Assembly: GCA_934726055.1 (NCBI GenBank)
Contig: CAKVCZ010000008.1
Location: 46,747 to 110,746, forward strand
Direction of reading: 5' to 3'
Source: an uncultured Candidatus Melainabacteria bacterium
GTDB lineage: Bacteria > Cyanobacteriota > Vampirovibrionia > Gastranaerophilales > Gastranaerophilaceae
Length of the DNA stretch: 64,000 nt
A program made the position numbers and the translations under genes. The notes beneath the pieces were generated by a model. It saw only the letters and a program-made list of their open reading frames with translations. It was not told the origin of the DNA and did no database searches. Below are positions 33,363 through 42,159 of this stretch, piece after piece; position 1 is the first letter of the stretch, and every line of letters begins with the position of its first letter.

Positions 33363-34487
33363 ATGTGTACCATGAATGATCCGTTAAAATATAGTCCATT
33401 TGATAAGAATATCAAACATCTTGAAGAATTAAAGTCTAAAAATAATAATAAAGAAGTTAATATCTTTTCGAATACAACAAAGGAATATAACGACTCTATT
33501 TTTGATATAACTAAAACACAAAAAAATACGTCAAAATCAAGCTCTGATTCAACTTCAGGTAGTTCAAAAATGTCGTCTTTAGAAAAGGCACAAATTGCTA
33601 CTTCTATTCTTGGCGGACTTACAGGATTGGGTATGGCGGCATTTTCTATTGCATCTGCAGTAAAAGGTGCAGGTAACGTAAATGTTGGCTCTCCTGCGGT
33701 TAATGCAAACATGTTTAATAATCCTTCAATAGTTAGTCAAAATCCGAAGATAAATATTTCAGATGCAAAAACTGAAGAATTGCAAGATAGATTAGCTAAT
33801 TTGAATGATGAATTATCAGTTTATGAAGAGGAAAAATCGCAATATACTTCGTTAAAAAATCAATCTGAAAAATCTTTAGAAGTTGCTTATAATGCTGCAA
33901 ATGAATTACAAAAATCCATAGATGAAAAAAAAGATGAAATTGCAGGCAATAATGATAGTATAAAAGAAAACAATGATAATATTCAAAAAAATGAAAAAAG
34001 TATTGAAAGTAATAATACCGAAATTAGCAGTTTAAATAATCAAATTTCAGGTTTAAATTCTGATTTAGCTGCTGCAAAAAATGAACTTACTCAAGTTCAA
34101 AATTCACAAGAAAATCCTAACAAGGCATTACAAATTCAAAATTTACAAGCAAAAATTCAACAAATTGAAAATGATATTAAAGCAAAACAAGAACAAGTTG
34201 ATACCTACAAAAAAGCTAATGACGATTTAACTCAGGCAAACACTGATTTAAACAAGGCTAATAATGATTTAACTTCAGCAAATAATCGTTTAACAGATGA
34301 GAAAAAAGAATTGATTAATAAAAATAATCAAGTTCAAGAAGATATTGGGCAGTATAAAGCGAACATCAATGAGGCTGTTCAATGGCTAAATTCAAATACT
34401 CCGTTAATTCAGCAAATAGAAACAGAAAAGAAACAAATTGAGGCTGAAGTTCAAAGAAGAGAACATGGTGGTAAAGAAAATAAATAA
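33363..34487 (+). CDS. Long coiled-coil protein with hydrophobic hairpin
   Basis: 374 residues. A charged N-terminal region (1-75, Lys/Asn/Ser-rich) leads to a Gly/Ala hydrophobic stretch (AQIATSILGGLTGLGMAAFS, about 77-105), then about 250 residues of heptad coiled coil with many Asn, Gln, Glu and Lys (for example TQANTDLNKANNDLTSANNR). No signal peptide is present. The composition suggests a structural or membrane-associated filament protein. The family is not recognised. Like the preceding gene it is monocistronic between terminators, and both look lineage-specific. Confidence 0.65.
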   Translation: MCTMNDPLKYSPFDKNIKHLEELKSKNNNKEVNIFSNTTKEYNDSIFDITKTQKNTSKSSSDSTSGSSKMSSLEKAQIATSILGGLTGLGMAAFSIASAVKGAGNVNVGSPAVNANMFNNPSIVSQNPKINISDAKTEELQDRLANLNDELSVYEEEKSQYTSLKNQSEKSLEVAYNAANELQKSIDEKKDEIAGNNDSIKENNDNIQKNEKSIESNNTEISSLNNQISGLNSDLAAAKNELTQVQNSQENPNKALQIQNLQAKIQQIENDIKAKQEQVDTYKKANDDLTQANTDLNKANNDLTSANNRLTDEKKELINKNNQVQEDIGQYKANINEAVQWLNSNTPLIQQIETEKKQIEAEVQRREHGGKENK

Positions 34488-34490
34488 TAT

Positions 34491-34528
34491 AAAAAATAGG
34501 TTTTGATATTAATCAAAACCTATTTTTT
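34491..34528. terminator. Bidirectional terminator between coiled-coil and pilin-like genes
   Basis: AAAAAATAGGTTTTGAT (34491-34507) pairs perfectly with ATCAAAACCTATTTTTT (34512-34528) over 17 bp with a 4-base loop. A and T runs at both ends suit both convergent genes. Confidence 0.92.
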
Positions 34529-34558
34529 ATATTTATCTCAATTAGCTTTCACAATTGA

Positions 34559-35236
34559 CTATTTTTGATATAATACATATTTTGATGCAAATCCGTTAGG
34601 GATAAGTTGTTGACCTTTAAATGCAACTGAGTATTGGTCAGATACATACAAGTTATTTTCAGTACATGCCGTAACACTTGTATCGTGGTCAGTAGTTATA
34701 GAGCTTGGAGTAATACCGCTAGATGCATTCCATTGACAATTTGATAATTTGTTTGGTTTTTTCAAACCGTTAACGTCAACGATAGCTTTACAATTATTAT
34801 CTCTATATGCAGAAGTTGTACAATTTTTAGCATCTTTAGGATAAGAAATTACCATACCGTCGCTGAAGAATAAAGTGATGTTATTTGCAGCTACTGTTGC
34901 AGAATCGCTAAACATATTACCTAAATCAGATTCTTCTCCTGCATCAAGTATTCCTGTAGGACCAACTGCTTTAATAACGTGCATTCTTTCTGATAATATC
35001 TTGTAAATAGAACCATCAACAATACCTGCATCTGAATCACCAAAATCGATGTAATCAAGTGCAACAGACATTGTAATAGCCTGATTTACTGCCGATAAAA
35101 CTTTTTTGTAAGCCGTTTTTAATTCAGACTTACCTGTGTTTTGCATTAATGTTGGAATTGTCATAGCAGCAACTACACCGATAATACCTAGTGTAATTAA
35201 AACTTCTGCTAATGTGAAAGCTGATGTTTTTTTCAT
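34559..35236 (-). CDS. Type IV pilin-like / pseudopilin protein
   Basis: 225 residues. The N terminus MKKTSAFTLAEVLITLGIIG is a class III prepilin signal: short basic leader, Phe at mature position 1, Glu at +5 and a hydrophobic helix. The residue before the cleavage site is Ala rather than the common Gly, which prepilin peptidases tolerate. The globular part has several Cys (NCTTSAYRDNNC, LSNCQ, TACTEN) suited to disulfides and DGMVISYPKDA. It would be assembled into a pilus or type II secretion filament. No other pilus genes are nearby, so it is an orphan locus; such dispersed pilin-like genes are common in some lineages. GAAAGG precedes the start. Confidence 0.82.
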   Translation of the reverse strand: MKKTSAFTLAEVLITLGIIGVVAAMTIPTLMQNTGKSELKTAYKKVLSAVNQAITMSVALDYIDFGDSDAGIVDGSIYKILSERMHVIKAVGPTGILDAGEESDLGNMFSDSATVAANNITLFFSDGMVISYPKDAKNCTTSAYRDNNCKAIVDVNGLKKPNKLSNCQWNASSGITPSSITTDHDTSVTACTENNLYVSDQYSVAFKGQQLIPNGFASKYVLYQK

Positions 35237-35414
35237 AATTTTTACCTTTCTCTTTTACTATCAATTATTATTACTCTTAATAATTATTTACATATTAGCA
35301 AATTATGGGTTATAAGTCAAGCCTAATTTGATAAAATTTGTGCATTTTAATTATTTTTACTCCAAACAACGTATAATTATATATTACCACTAAATTTATA
35401 AAAAATAACTCTAA

Positions 35415-35436
35415 AGTATTACTTCTTAAGAATACT
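35415..35436 (-). terminator. Weak hairpin downstream of the flavoprotein gene
   Basis: AGTATT (35415-35420) and AATACT (35431-35436) pair, with part of the loop (CTT/AAG) able to extend the stem. The T-rich tail on the minus strand begins several bases later. Confidence 0.4.
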
Positions 35437-35456
35437 GTTACAAATCTTTATAATAG

Positions 35457-36608
35457 TTATTTGGAATTATTTAATGCTGATGCTGCAACAAATCCTGTAC
35501 TCCAGCAATTTTGAAGATTAAACCCTCCGCAGAATCCATCTATGTCAAGGACTTCTCCACAAAAATATAAATTATTTATTATTTTTGATTCGAGTGTTGA
35601 CGGCTGAATTTCTTTTAAATTGATGCCTCCGCATGTTACTGTTTCTCCATCAGGTCTTGTTCCGGTTATTTTAATCTCAAAATCAGTTAAAAGTTTTTTT
35701 ATTGTTTCTCTTTCATCTTTTTTTATTTCAGAACACTTTTTATTTAAATTAATATAAGAATCCTTAAACAGATTATTAATAAACGATTTTGGCAAGTAAG
35801 TGCTTAGTTGATTTTTTAAATCTTTTTTTGAATTACATTCAAAATCTTTTTGGAGATTAATTTCAGAATTTAAAAAATCTATGTTAATCTGATATGGAAA
35901 TTCTGATTTTGCGTAAATTGAAGAAATTTCAAAAATGATTGGACCAGTGATTCCGTCCTTGGTGAATAAAATATCGCCTTGGTATTCTTTTTTATTTAAT
36001 TTTATTTTGCAATTTTTGATAGTAACACCTTCAATTTCTTTAAAATTTGGGATAGTTTTTAATCCTACCAGAGATGGATAAGGTGTTTCTATTGAATGTC
36101 CAAGATTTTTGAGAAGGTTATAGTTGCATTTTCCACCGGTTGCAATTATAACTTTGTCAAAAAGATAAGTCGCTTTAGTTGATTTAATTTCAAATCCGTT
36201 GTTGATTTTTTTTATTGATGTAATTTCTTCTTTTTTAATTTTACAGTGTTGTAGCATCTCAAGGATTTTGTTACGTACATCTTGTGAGCTATTTGATATT
36301 GGAAAAATTCTACTATCATTTCTTGTATAAGTTTTTACACCGATTTTTTCAAAAAAATCCAATGTATCTTGGGTACTGAATTTAGAAAAAATTGAATATA
36401 AAAATTTTTCTCCACGAGGATAATTTTTTGCAAGTTCTTTAAAATTAAATTCTGCATGTGCAAGGTTACATTTGCCACCGCCTGTTGGAAGCAGCGTTTT
36501 TAGGGGTGAATTTTTATCAAACAATGTTATTTCAAAGCTTTTATCTAAATGGCATGCTGCCATGCAACCGGCTGGTCCTGCTCCAATTATTGCAATAGTT
36601 TTATTCAT
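35457..36608 (-). CDS. HI0933/YhiN-family FAD-dependent oxidoreductase
   Basis: 383 residues. IAIIGAGPAGCMAACHL (residues 5-21) is the dinucleotide-binding motif, followed by the family-specific TLLPTGGGKCNLAH, FPISNSSQDVRNKIL, VIIATGGKCNYNL, LFTKDGITGPIIFEIS, GTRPDGETVTCGGINLKEI and the C-terminal FCGEVLDIDGFCGGFNLQNC. The reaction of this family is not firmly known (some are called aminoacetone oxidase-like). It starts at the last base of folK, so both are translated from one message. Confidence 0.88.
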   Translation of the reverse strand: MNKTIAIIGAGPAGCMAACHLDKSFEITLFDKNSPLKTLLPTGGGKCNLAHAEFNFKELAKNYPRGEKFLYSIFSKFSTQDTLDFFEKIGVKTYTRNDSRIFPISNSSQDVRNKILEMLQHCKIKKEEITSIKKINNGFEIKSTKATYLFDKVIIATGGKCNYNLLKNLGHSIETPYPSLVGLKTIPNFKEIEGVTIKNCKIKLNKKEYQGDILFTKDGITGPIIFEISSIYAKSEFPYQINIDFLNSEINLQKDFECNSKKDLKNQLSTYLPKSFINNLFKDSYINLNKKCSEIKKDERETIKKLLTDFEIKITGTRPDGETVTCGGINLKEIQPSTLESKIINNLYFCGEVLDIDGFCGGFNLQNCWSTGFVAASALNNSK

Positions 36609-37114
36609 TAAATTCCAACCCTTGCACCGTATAAAAAAACCATTTCCGGATTTTCAAGTGTGTTGTGTAGTTCCAAAACGGATTTTTTTAATATAGGGTG
36701 CTCAAAATCGGGTTCTAATTCTATCATTGGAACAAGTGTAAATGCTCTTTTATGAAAGAATTTGTGAGGGATTATCAAGTCTTCATCATTGATAATTTCT
36801 TTATCATAAAACATTATGTCAATATCAATAGTTCTATCTCCGTAATGACCTTCTTCTTCTCTGTTTCGTCCAAGTTGAGCTTCGATTTTATGTATGGATT
36901 CCAGAAGTTGATGCGGAGATTTGGATGTTTTTATTTCTATAATTGCATTAACGTACCAATTTTTTGAATTCGTACCCCATGGTTCAGATTCATAAAATGC
37001 GGAACTTCTAATTAGACTAGTATCATCAAGTCCGTCCAGGATTGATGTTGCTTGTTGAATATATCCGATTCTGTCGCCTTTGTTTGAACCAAGGCTTAAA
37101 TATACGATAGCCAT
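36608..37114 (-). CDS. folK: 2-amino-4-hydroxy-6-hydroxymethyldihydropteridine pyrophosphokinase
   Basis: 168 residues from ATG 37114; an upstream ATG at 37150 would add 12 residues, but the domain begins MAIVYLSLGSNKGDR. HPPK transfers pyrophosphate from ATP in folate synthesis. Signature parts are YLSLGSNKGDR, YESEPWG, EAQLGR, YGDRTIDIDIMFYD (the D-x-D metal site) and IPHKFFHKRAFTLVPM. The start lacks a clear Shine-Dalgarno. It faces the GH38 gene across a 58-base divergent promoter region. Folate supply links to metF and trmFO elsewhere in the window. Confidence 0.93.
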   Translation of the reverse strand: MAIVYLSLGSNKGDRIGYIQQATSILDGLDDTSLIRSSAFYESEPWGTNSKNWYVNAIIEIKTSKSPHQLLESIHKIEAQLGRNREEEGHYGDRTIDIDIMFYDKEIINDEDLIIPHKFFHKRAFTLVPMIELEPDFEHPILKKSVLELHNTLENPEMVFLYGARVGI

Positions 37115-37137
37115 AATTTGTATTTTATGGCTTAATG

Positions 37138-37166
37138 TTATTTTTGTCAATATTTTATGTTATAAT
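37138..37166 (+). promoter_or_regulatory. Predicted promoter of the GH38 gene, leaderless start
   Basis: TTATTT (37138-37143, weak), 17 bases, TATAAT (37161-37166). The transcription start expected seven bases later is the A of ATG 37173. There is no Shine-Dalgarno. Confidence 0.4.
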
Positions 37167-37172
37167 CTGTTT

Positions 37173-39248
37173 ATGAAAAAAAAAGTTATTGCATATTTAC
37201 ACACTCATTGGGACAGAGAATGGTATAGAGAATACGAAGTTTTCAGGATAAGACTTTTACGTGTTTTTGATAATGTTTTGAACCTTCTGGAAAATAATCA
37301 AATCCCGTCTTTTTATTTTGATGGACAAACTGCTGCAATTGAAGATTATTTAGAAATTCGTCCCGAAAAATTAGATTTAGTAAAACAATTAATCAAAAAT
37401 AAAAAGCTTTTTATTGGTCCGTTTTACACACTTGTTGATGAATATTTAACGGATAAAAATTCTTTTGAACATAATTTGCAAATTGGATTAGAATATGCAA
37501 AGAATTTAGGTTGCACCGATTTTATCGGATACTTAGCAGATACTTTTGGTCATTCAAAGCAGATTTGCAAAGTGTTTAAAAAGTTTAATATTGATAAATG
37601 TGTTGTTTGGAGAGGATGTCCGGATGAGATTCCGTCAGAATTTACTTATAATGGTGTAGATACGGTAAATCTTGTTCGAGGTTATTTTATGGATTTCTTT
37701 TCCGCACCTTTTGATATTGATAAAAAAGCAAAATCAATAGAAGAAAATTTAGATAAGATTGCAAAAAAATCGGGTAATGTCTTGTTAATGCCAATTGGGG
37801 CGGATCATTTGGGTGTTGAATTAGATATTCAATCTCAAATTTTAGAGGTAAATTCAAGATTAAAAAATTATGAAATAATATTAGGTTCACCTTTTGACTA
37901 TTTTGAACTTGTAAAAGATAATTTTAAAAATTATCAATGGAATGATGAATTAAGAGATAATTCTATAACGTTTATTCTTCCTGGATCGTATTCTTCGCGA
38001 TTAGATGTAAAAAGGTTGAATGTTTTGTGTTGTCATAGGCTGCCTATGGCTGATAAATTGCAAAAACACTTTAATCTAAATTATGATAATTTGATAAAAT
38101 ATGCTTACAAATTGTTGCTGCAAAATCAGGCTCATGACGGTATATGTGGATGTTCAACAGATGATGTTCACTCTGAAAATATAATGCGATATAAAAAAAT
38201 ACTTCAAATTTCTCAAACAATTGTTGACGAAGTAAGATTTAAGCTTGGAACGGGTGTTTTAGGTATAAATATTGGAAATAAACCATACAGCGGAATTGTA
38301 CAATTTGAGGCTGTTGAAGATTATCCTCAATTGGTTAAACTTACGTCAAGAAAAGGTTTTGATAACAATATTCTTCAAGATACACAAAAAATACCTGTAA
38401 CTGAGGACTATACAGATATTTACACGTATTTAACAGAAGTTGAAAATATGCAGCCGACAGAATTGAGAGATTTGGGGCAGGTTAGTGATGCATCAGATAT
38501 TGAAATTACGGATAATTCAATTTCAAATTCAAACATATCCCTGAAAGTCATCGGAAATAATATTTTAATTAATAATGAAATTCAACTTGAATTTGTTGAT
38601 TATATTGATAATGGTGATAGTTACAATGAAGGCCCTGTAAGAGATGATGTTGGTGTTAGTGCAGATGTTATTTCTACAAAAAAAGTATTTGAATCAAAGT
38701 TGAGAGCAACGTTAAAAATAGAAACATCGTTTTTTGATGTTTTAGTATCTGTTGATAAACATTCAGAATTATTAGATTTTAAAATTGACTGGATTAATGA
38801 AGATAAAAATCATTTGATACAAGCAAAATTTATTTTGAATGAAAATATAGAAAAAACTTATTCTGAAGATTTTAATGAATTAATAGAGCGTGAATTCGAC
38901 TATACTTATGATATCAGGAAAAATTTACCAAAGGAAAAAGGGCATGAGGCAAAAACAAATACGGCACCTATGCAAAGATTTGTTTGGGCAAATGATTTTG
39001 GAATATTTACAAAAGGAATAACTCAATACGACGTTTTTGAAAATATTTTATCAATTCCTTTATTAAGAGCAACTGGCGTTATATCAAATCCATATAACAG
39101 CTCAAGAACTACACCTGCCGGACCTCCGTTAGAAGTTAGCGGCTTGCAGCAATTAGGTAGAAACATTGTAGAGTTTTCTGTTTATAATGGAGATGTTGAC
39201 GGATATAATCGCAATTTAGATAAAGTCTTTAATTCTGTAATTTATTAA
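37173..39248 (+). CDS. GH38 alpha-mannosidase-like glycoside hydrolase
   Basis: 691 residues from ATG 37173 (the upstream 31 codons are not conserved-looking). HTHWDREWYREYEV (10-23) is the zinc-binding GH38 start, GPFYTLVDEYL and YLADTFGHSKQ (nucleophile Asp near 123) complete the active site, and NQAHDGICGCSTDDVH is a further conserved zinc/active-site segment. Closest in pattern to mannosylglycerate hydrolase or MngB-type enzymes, but shorter than the usual 850-900 residues because the C-terminal beta domains are reduced. It releases alpha-mannose from glycans or mannosylglycerate. No signal peptide, so it is cytoplasmic. Its stop shares TTAA with the convergent DegT-like gene. Confidence 0.87.
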   Translation: MKKKVIAYLHTHWDREWYREYEVFRIRLLRVFDNVLNLLENNQIPSFYFDGQTAAIEDYLEIRPEKLDLVKQLIKNKKLFIGPFYTLVDEYLTDKNSFEHNLQIGLEYAKNLGCTDFIGYLADTFGHSKQICKVFKKFNIDKCVVWRGCPDEIPSEFTYNGVDTVNLVRGYFMDFFSAPFDIDKKAKSIEENLDKIAKKSGNVLLMPIGADHLGVELDIQSQILEVNSRLKNYEIILGSPFDYFELVKDNFKNYQWNDELRDNSITFILPGSYSSRLDVKRLNVLCCHRLPMADKLQKHFNLNYDNLIKYAYKLLLQNQAHDGICGCSTDDVHSENIMRYKKILQISQTIVDEVRFKLGTGVLGINIGNKPYSGIVQFEAVEDYPQLVKLTSRKGFDNNILQDTQKIPVTEDYTDIYTYLTEVENMQPTELRDLGQVSDASDIEITDNSISNSNISLKVIGNNILINNEIQLEFVDYIDNGDSYNEGPVRDDVGVSADVISTKKVFESKLRATLKIETSFFDVLVSVDKHSELLDFKIDWINEDKNHLIQAKFILNENIEKTYSEDFNELIEREFDYTYDIRKNLPKEKGHEAKTNTAPMQRFVWANDFGIFTKGITQYDVFENILSIPLLRATGVISNPYNSSRTTPAGPPLEVSGLQQLGRNIVEFSVYNGDVDGYNRNLDKVFNSVIY

Positions 39249-40045
39249 TATAAAGGTATTGGTATTAAATACTTATAAAAGTTGTATTCTTCAAATGTAC
39301 TAGGAAGTCCTTCCCAGTATCTAAATATTAACAGACCTTGTTTTTCGAGTTCATATCCTATTTTTTCGTTTCTTGTAAAATATGGATAGACAAATGGAAC
39401 TTCTCCTTGTTCGAGGCTTATGTTGAGTTCGTTTGTCTTGCCGTAAATTTGTTCAAGTTGTTGGTAATTATTTAAACGATTAAGTTTTTCGTATTCAAAA
39501 TTAATTGTACTCATTAGTTTTTCTGTTGTCTTAGACATTAGAAATATCTGATCATTATTTAATCTGTTCTCATTTTTTACTATGGCTTCATAATCAATAT
39601 CATAATTTATTTCGTAGTCTTCTGCTATTTTAAAATTTTGGTCTAATTTCTTATCAGTATATAAGTAGGCACCATCCATAACGCTATAATTCATTTGAAA
39701 AAATTTCCTAAGTGAGTTAAAACTTGCAAGTCCCATTGGTTCAGCGTAAAAAGCATGTGAATTATCTACAATTAAATTTCTATATTTTTTTGCAAGTTGT
39801 TTAACGTTATTTGTACAAATTCCAAAATAATTTGGATATAAAATGAAGTCATCCCATCTGAAATTTTGAACAGGCATAAATCTATCATCTATGTGGTAAT
39901 ATTGTACTTTTATAAATTCTTTTTTTAATAATCTTTTTACCGCAGGACAAATGTAATACGGTACATATAGCACTTTAATATCGTAAGCTCGAATTAGGTA
40001 TCTTATGCAGTTTCGTGCGGTATTTAGTTTAATTAAATATTTCAT
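39245..40045 (-). CDS. Short DegT/DnrJ-type PLP aminotransferase-like protein
   Basis: 266 residues, against about 370-400 for full DegT-family enzymes. YVPYYICPAVKRLL, FILYPNYFGICT, LIVDNSHAFYAEP (cofactor Asp region) and FNSLRKFFQMNYSVMDGAYL (segment where the PLP-lysine sits) follow the fold type I order. The C-terminal small domain is abbreviated. It could be a functional minimal enzyme for sugar or amino-acid modification, or a degenerate one. It begins one base before the pgeF stop and so belongs to the trmFO-pgeF transcript. Confidence 0.6.
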   Translation of the reverse strand: MKYLIKLNTARNCIRYLIRAYDIKVLYVPYYICPAVKRLLKKEFIKVQYYHIDDRFMPVQNFRWDDFILYPNYFGICTNNVKQLAKKYRNLIVDNSHAFYAEPMGLASFNSLRKFFQMNYSVMDGAYLYTDKKLDQNFKIAEDYEINYDIDYEAIVKNENRLNNDQIFLMSKTTEKLMSTINFEYEKLNRLNNYQQLEQIYGKTNELNISLEQGEVPFVYPYFTRNEKIGYELEKQGLLIFRYWEGLPSTFEEYNFYKYLIPIPLY

Positions 40046-40792
40046 TTATCCTTGTTGTTGAAGTTTTATAATAGCACTGTGTCTATTTGTTGTCCCGTTT
40101 TCTTTTCTATATGAATAAAATAGATTATTGTCGCAAGAGGTACAGTATGGACAAATGTCTATATTTTTGATTCCGACTTCTTCAAGTTGTCTTTTGTTTA
40201 TTTCTTTTAAATTTACAAATATTTTTCCATCACGAATTTCATATAAATCTTTGTTATCCATAACAGAAATCATACTCATATTGAAAACATCTTCTTTAAC
40301 TTCATAGCAGCAGACAGAAATTGCAGGACCAATAGCAATATTTATATCTTCTATATTTGAATTTAGTTCATCTTGCATTTTTAAAACAGTTTTTTGTGCA
40401 ATTTTGCCAACAGTTCCTTTCCAGCCGGCATGAATTACAGCTGCGATATTTTGTTTCTTATCAAAAGCTATAATAGGAGTGCAGTCTGCAAAATTTAGGT
40501 ATGCAGCTTGTTCTGTATTTGTAAGTATAATTGCGTCAGTGTTTTCGTAAAAATTTTTCCCCAACTGAGCAATTTCAATTCTGTTTGTATGTCTTTGTTC
40601 AGCATGAATAAAATTATTTTCTTGAATATTTAATATTTTGCAAAACATATTTCTATTTTCTTCAACAATAGAAAGCATGTTAGGTTCTTTTGATTTAATA
40701 GGACATTCTCTTGTTGTAAAAAAATGAGTTAAACCGTCTAAAATATCTGTTTTCATTACAGTTTTATTATTTATTTTTTCTAAATAGAACAT
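40046..40792 (-). CDS. pgeF: Peptidoglycan editing factor PgeF (laccase-domain, YfiH)
   Basis: 248 residues. HAEQRHTNRIE, LNFADCTPIIAFD, AVIHAGWKGTVGKIAQKTV, IAIGPAISVCCYEV and CPYCTSCDNNLFYSYRKENG are the conserved zinc/Cys-His segments of the DUF152 family. E. coli PgeF removes wrongly incorporated L-Ser from the peptidoglycan precursor; other members act on purine nucleosides. The start overlaps the end of trmFO by 13 bases. Confidence 0.92.
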   Translation of the reverse strand: MFYLEKINNKTVMKTDILDGLTHFFTTRECPIKSKEPNMLSIVEENRNMFCKILNIQENNFIHAEQRHTNRIEIAQLGKNFYENTDAIILTNTEQAAYLNFADCTPIIAFDKKQNIAAVIHAGWKGTVGKIAQKTVLKMQDELNSNIEDINIAIGPAISVCCYEVKEDVFNMSMISVMDNKDLYEIRDGKIFVNLKEINKRQLEEVGIKNIDICPYCTSCDNNLFYSYRKENGTTNRHSAIIKLQQQG

Positions 40793-42093
40793 AAAAATCC
40801 TTTCAATGTTTCGATTGAGCGTTTCGCAAGTAGTTCATTTTTTAACTTTTTATTTTTTCGTTCTTTTTTGGGTAACTCAATTGGAGAAACTACTGCCCAA
40901 TTTGAGTTCATTGGTTGAAAGTGTTTCAATTCACTTGTCGAAATATAATGACATAAAGCTCCAAGCATTGTTTCTTGAGGCAAAGTAATTAAAGGTTCAT
41001 TATTTAAAAATCTTGCCATGTTTATTCCTGCCAAAAGACCTGTTGCGATAGATTCTGTGTATCCTTCAACACCTGTAATTTGTCCTGCGAAAAATAAATC
41101 TTTTCGGGTTCTTGTGTTTAGTGTAGCATTTAGTATTTGCGGACTGTTGATGAATGTATTTCTGTGCATAACACCGTATCTTACAATATTTGCATTTTCA
41201 AGCCCTGGTATAGAGTGGATTAATTCTTTTTGAGCACCCCACTTTAAATTTGTTTGGAACCCTACTAGATTGAATAGACTTTTTGCTGCATCATCTTGTC
41301 TTAATTGTACAACTGCCCAATTTTCAGCGTTAGTTCTTTTATCTACAAGTCCAACAGGTTTCATTGGTCCAAATCTTAGTGTATCAATTCCACGAGAAGC
41401 TAAAACTTCAACAGGAAGGCAACTTTCAAAAAATTTTGCATCTTTTTCAAATTCTTTGAGTTCAATTCTTTCTGAAGTTGTCAAAATTTTATAAAAATTT
41501 TCATATTGTTCTTTGTTCATCGGACAATTTATGTATGAAGCTTCCCCTTTGTCATACCTGCTTGCCCAAAATGCAATATCAAAATTAATACTGTCTTTTT
41601 CTACAATTGGTGCAATCGCATCAAAAAAATGTAAATGCTCTGTTTTTGTAAATTTTTGAATTTCATTTGCAAGATTATCGCTTGTAAGAGGTCCGGATGC
41701 AATTATTACAGGCACATCTTCTGGAAATTTAGTTAGTTCTTCTCTAATAAGTTCTATATTCTCATTATTTTCGATTAATTCTGTTACTTTTTTGCTAAAA
41801 CCAACTCTGTCAATTGCAAGAGCATTACCTGCCGGAACTCTGTTTTCGTATGCAATATTAATCAACTCTCCGCCAAGTTCTTGCATTTCTGCTTTCAATA
41901 GTCCGCTTGCGTTTGTTATGTCAGCTGAACCAAGAGAATTTGAACAGACAAATTCTGCACAATTTTCACTAACATGTGCACCTGTTGTTTTTTGAGGTCG
42001 CATTTCGTATAATTTTACTTTAATGTTCCTTTTTGCAAGTTGTAGTGCGGCTTCTGAACCTGCAAGACCTGCACCGATAATTATTGTTTCCAT
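40780..42093 (-). CDS. trmFO: Methylenetetrahydrofolate-dependent tRNA (uracil-54-C5)-methyltransferase
   Basis: 437 residues. IIGAGLAGSEAALQLAKRN binds FAD, and GAHVSENCAEFVCSNSLGS, VPAGNALAIDRVGFS, FWASRYDKGEASYINCPMN, RFGPMKPVGL, QLRQDDAAKSLFNLVGFQT and FAGQITGVEGYTESIATGLL are strictly TrmFO. It makes m5U54 in the T loop of tRNAs using methylene-THF rather than SAM. The type is found in Firmicutes, cyanobacteria and relatives. It is first in the trmFO-pgeF-DegT run, divergent from wecB. Confidence 0.96.
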   Translation of the reverse strand: METIIIGAGLAGSEAALQLAKRNIKVKLYEMRPQKTTGAHVSENCAEFVCSNSLGSADITNASGLLKAEMQELGGELINIAYENRVPAGNALAIDRVGFSKKVTELIENNENIELIREELTKFPEDVPVIIASGPLTSDNLANEIQKFTKTEHLHFFDAIAPIVEKDSINFDIAFWASRYDKGEASYINCPMNKEQYENFYKILTTSERIELKEFEKDAKFFESCLPVEVLASRGIDTLRFGPMKPVGLVDKRTNAENWAVVQLRQDDAAKSLFNLVGFQTNLKWGAQKELIHSIPGLENANIVRYGVMHRNTFINSPQILNATLNTRTRKDLFFAGQITGVEGYTESIATGLLAGINMARFLNNEPLITLPQETMLGALCHYISTSELKHFQPMNSNWAVVSPIELPKKERKNKKLKNELLAKRSIETLKGFLCSI

Positions 42094-42159
42094 AAGAAAA
42101 GTATAAAATAAAAATATTTGTTGTACAATTAATATAGTGATAATTTATTGAGAAAGTAT

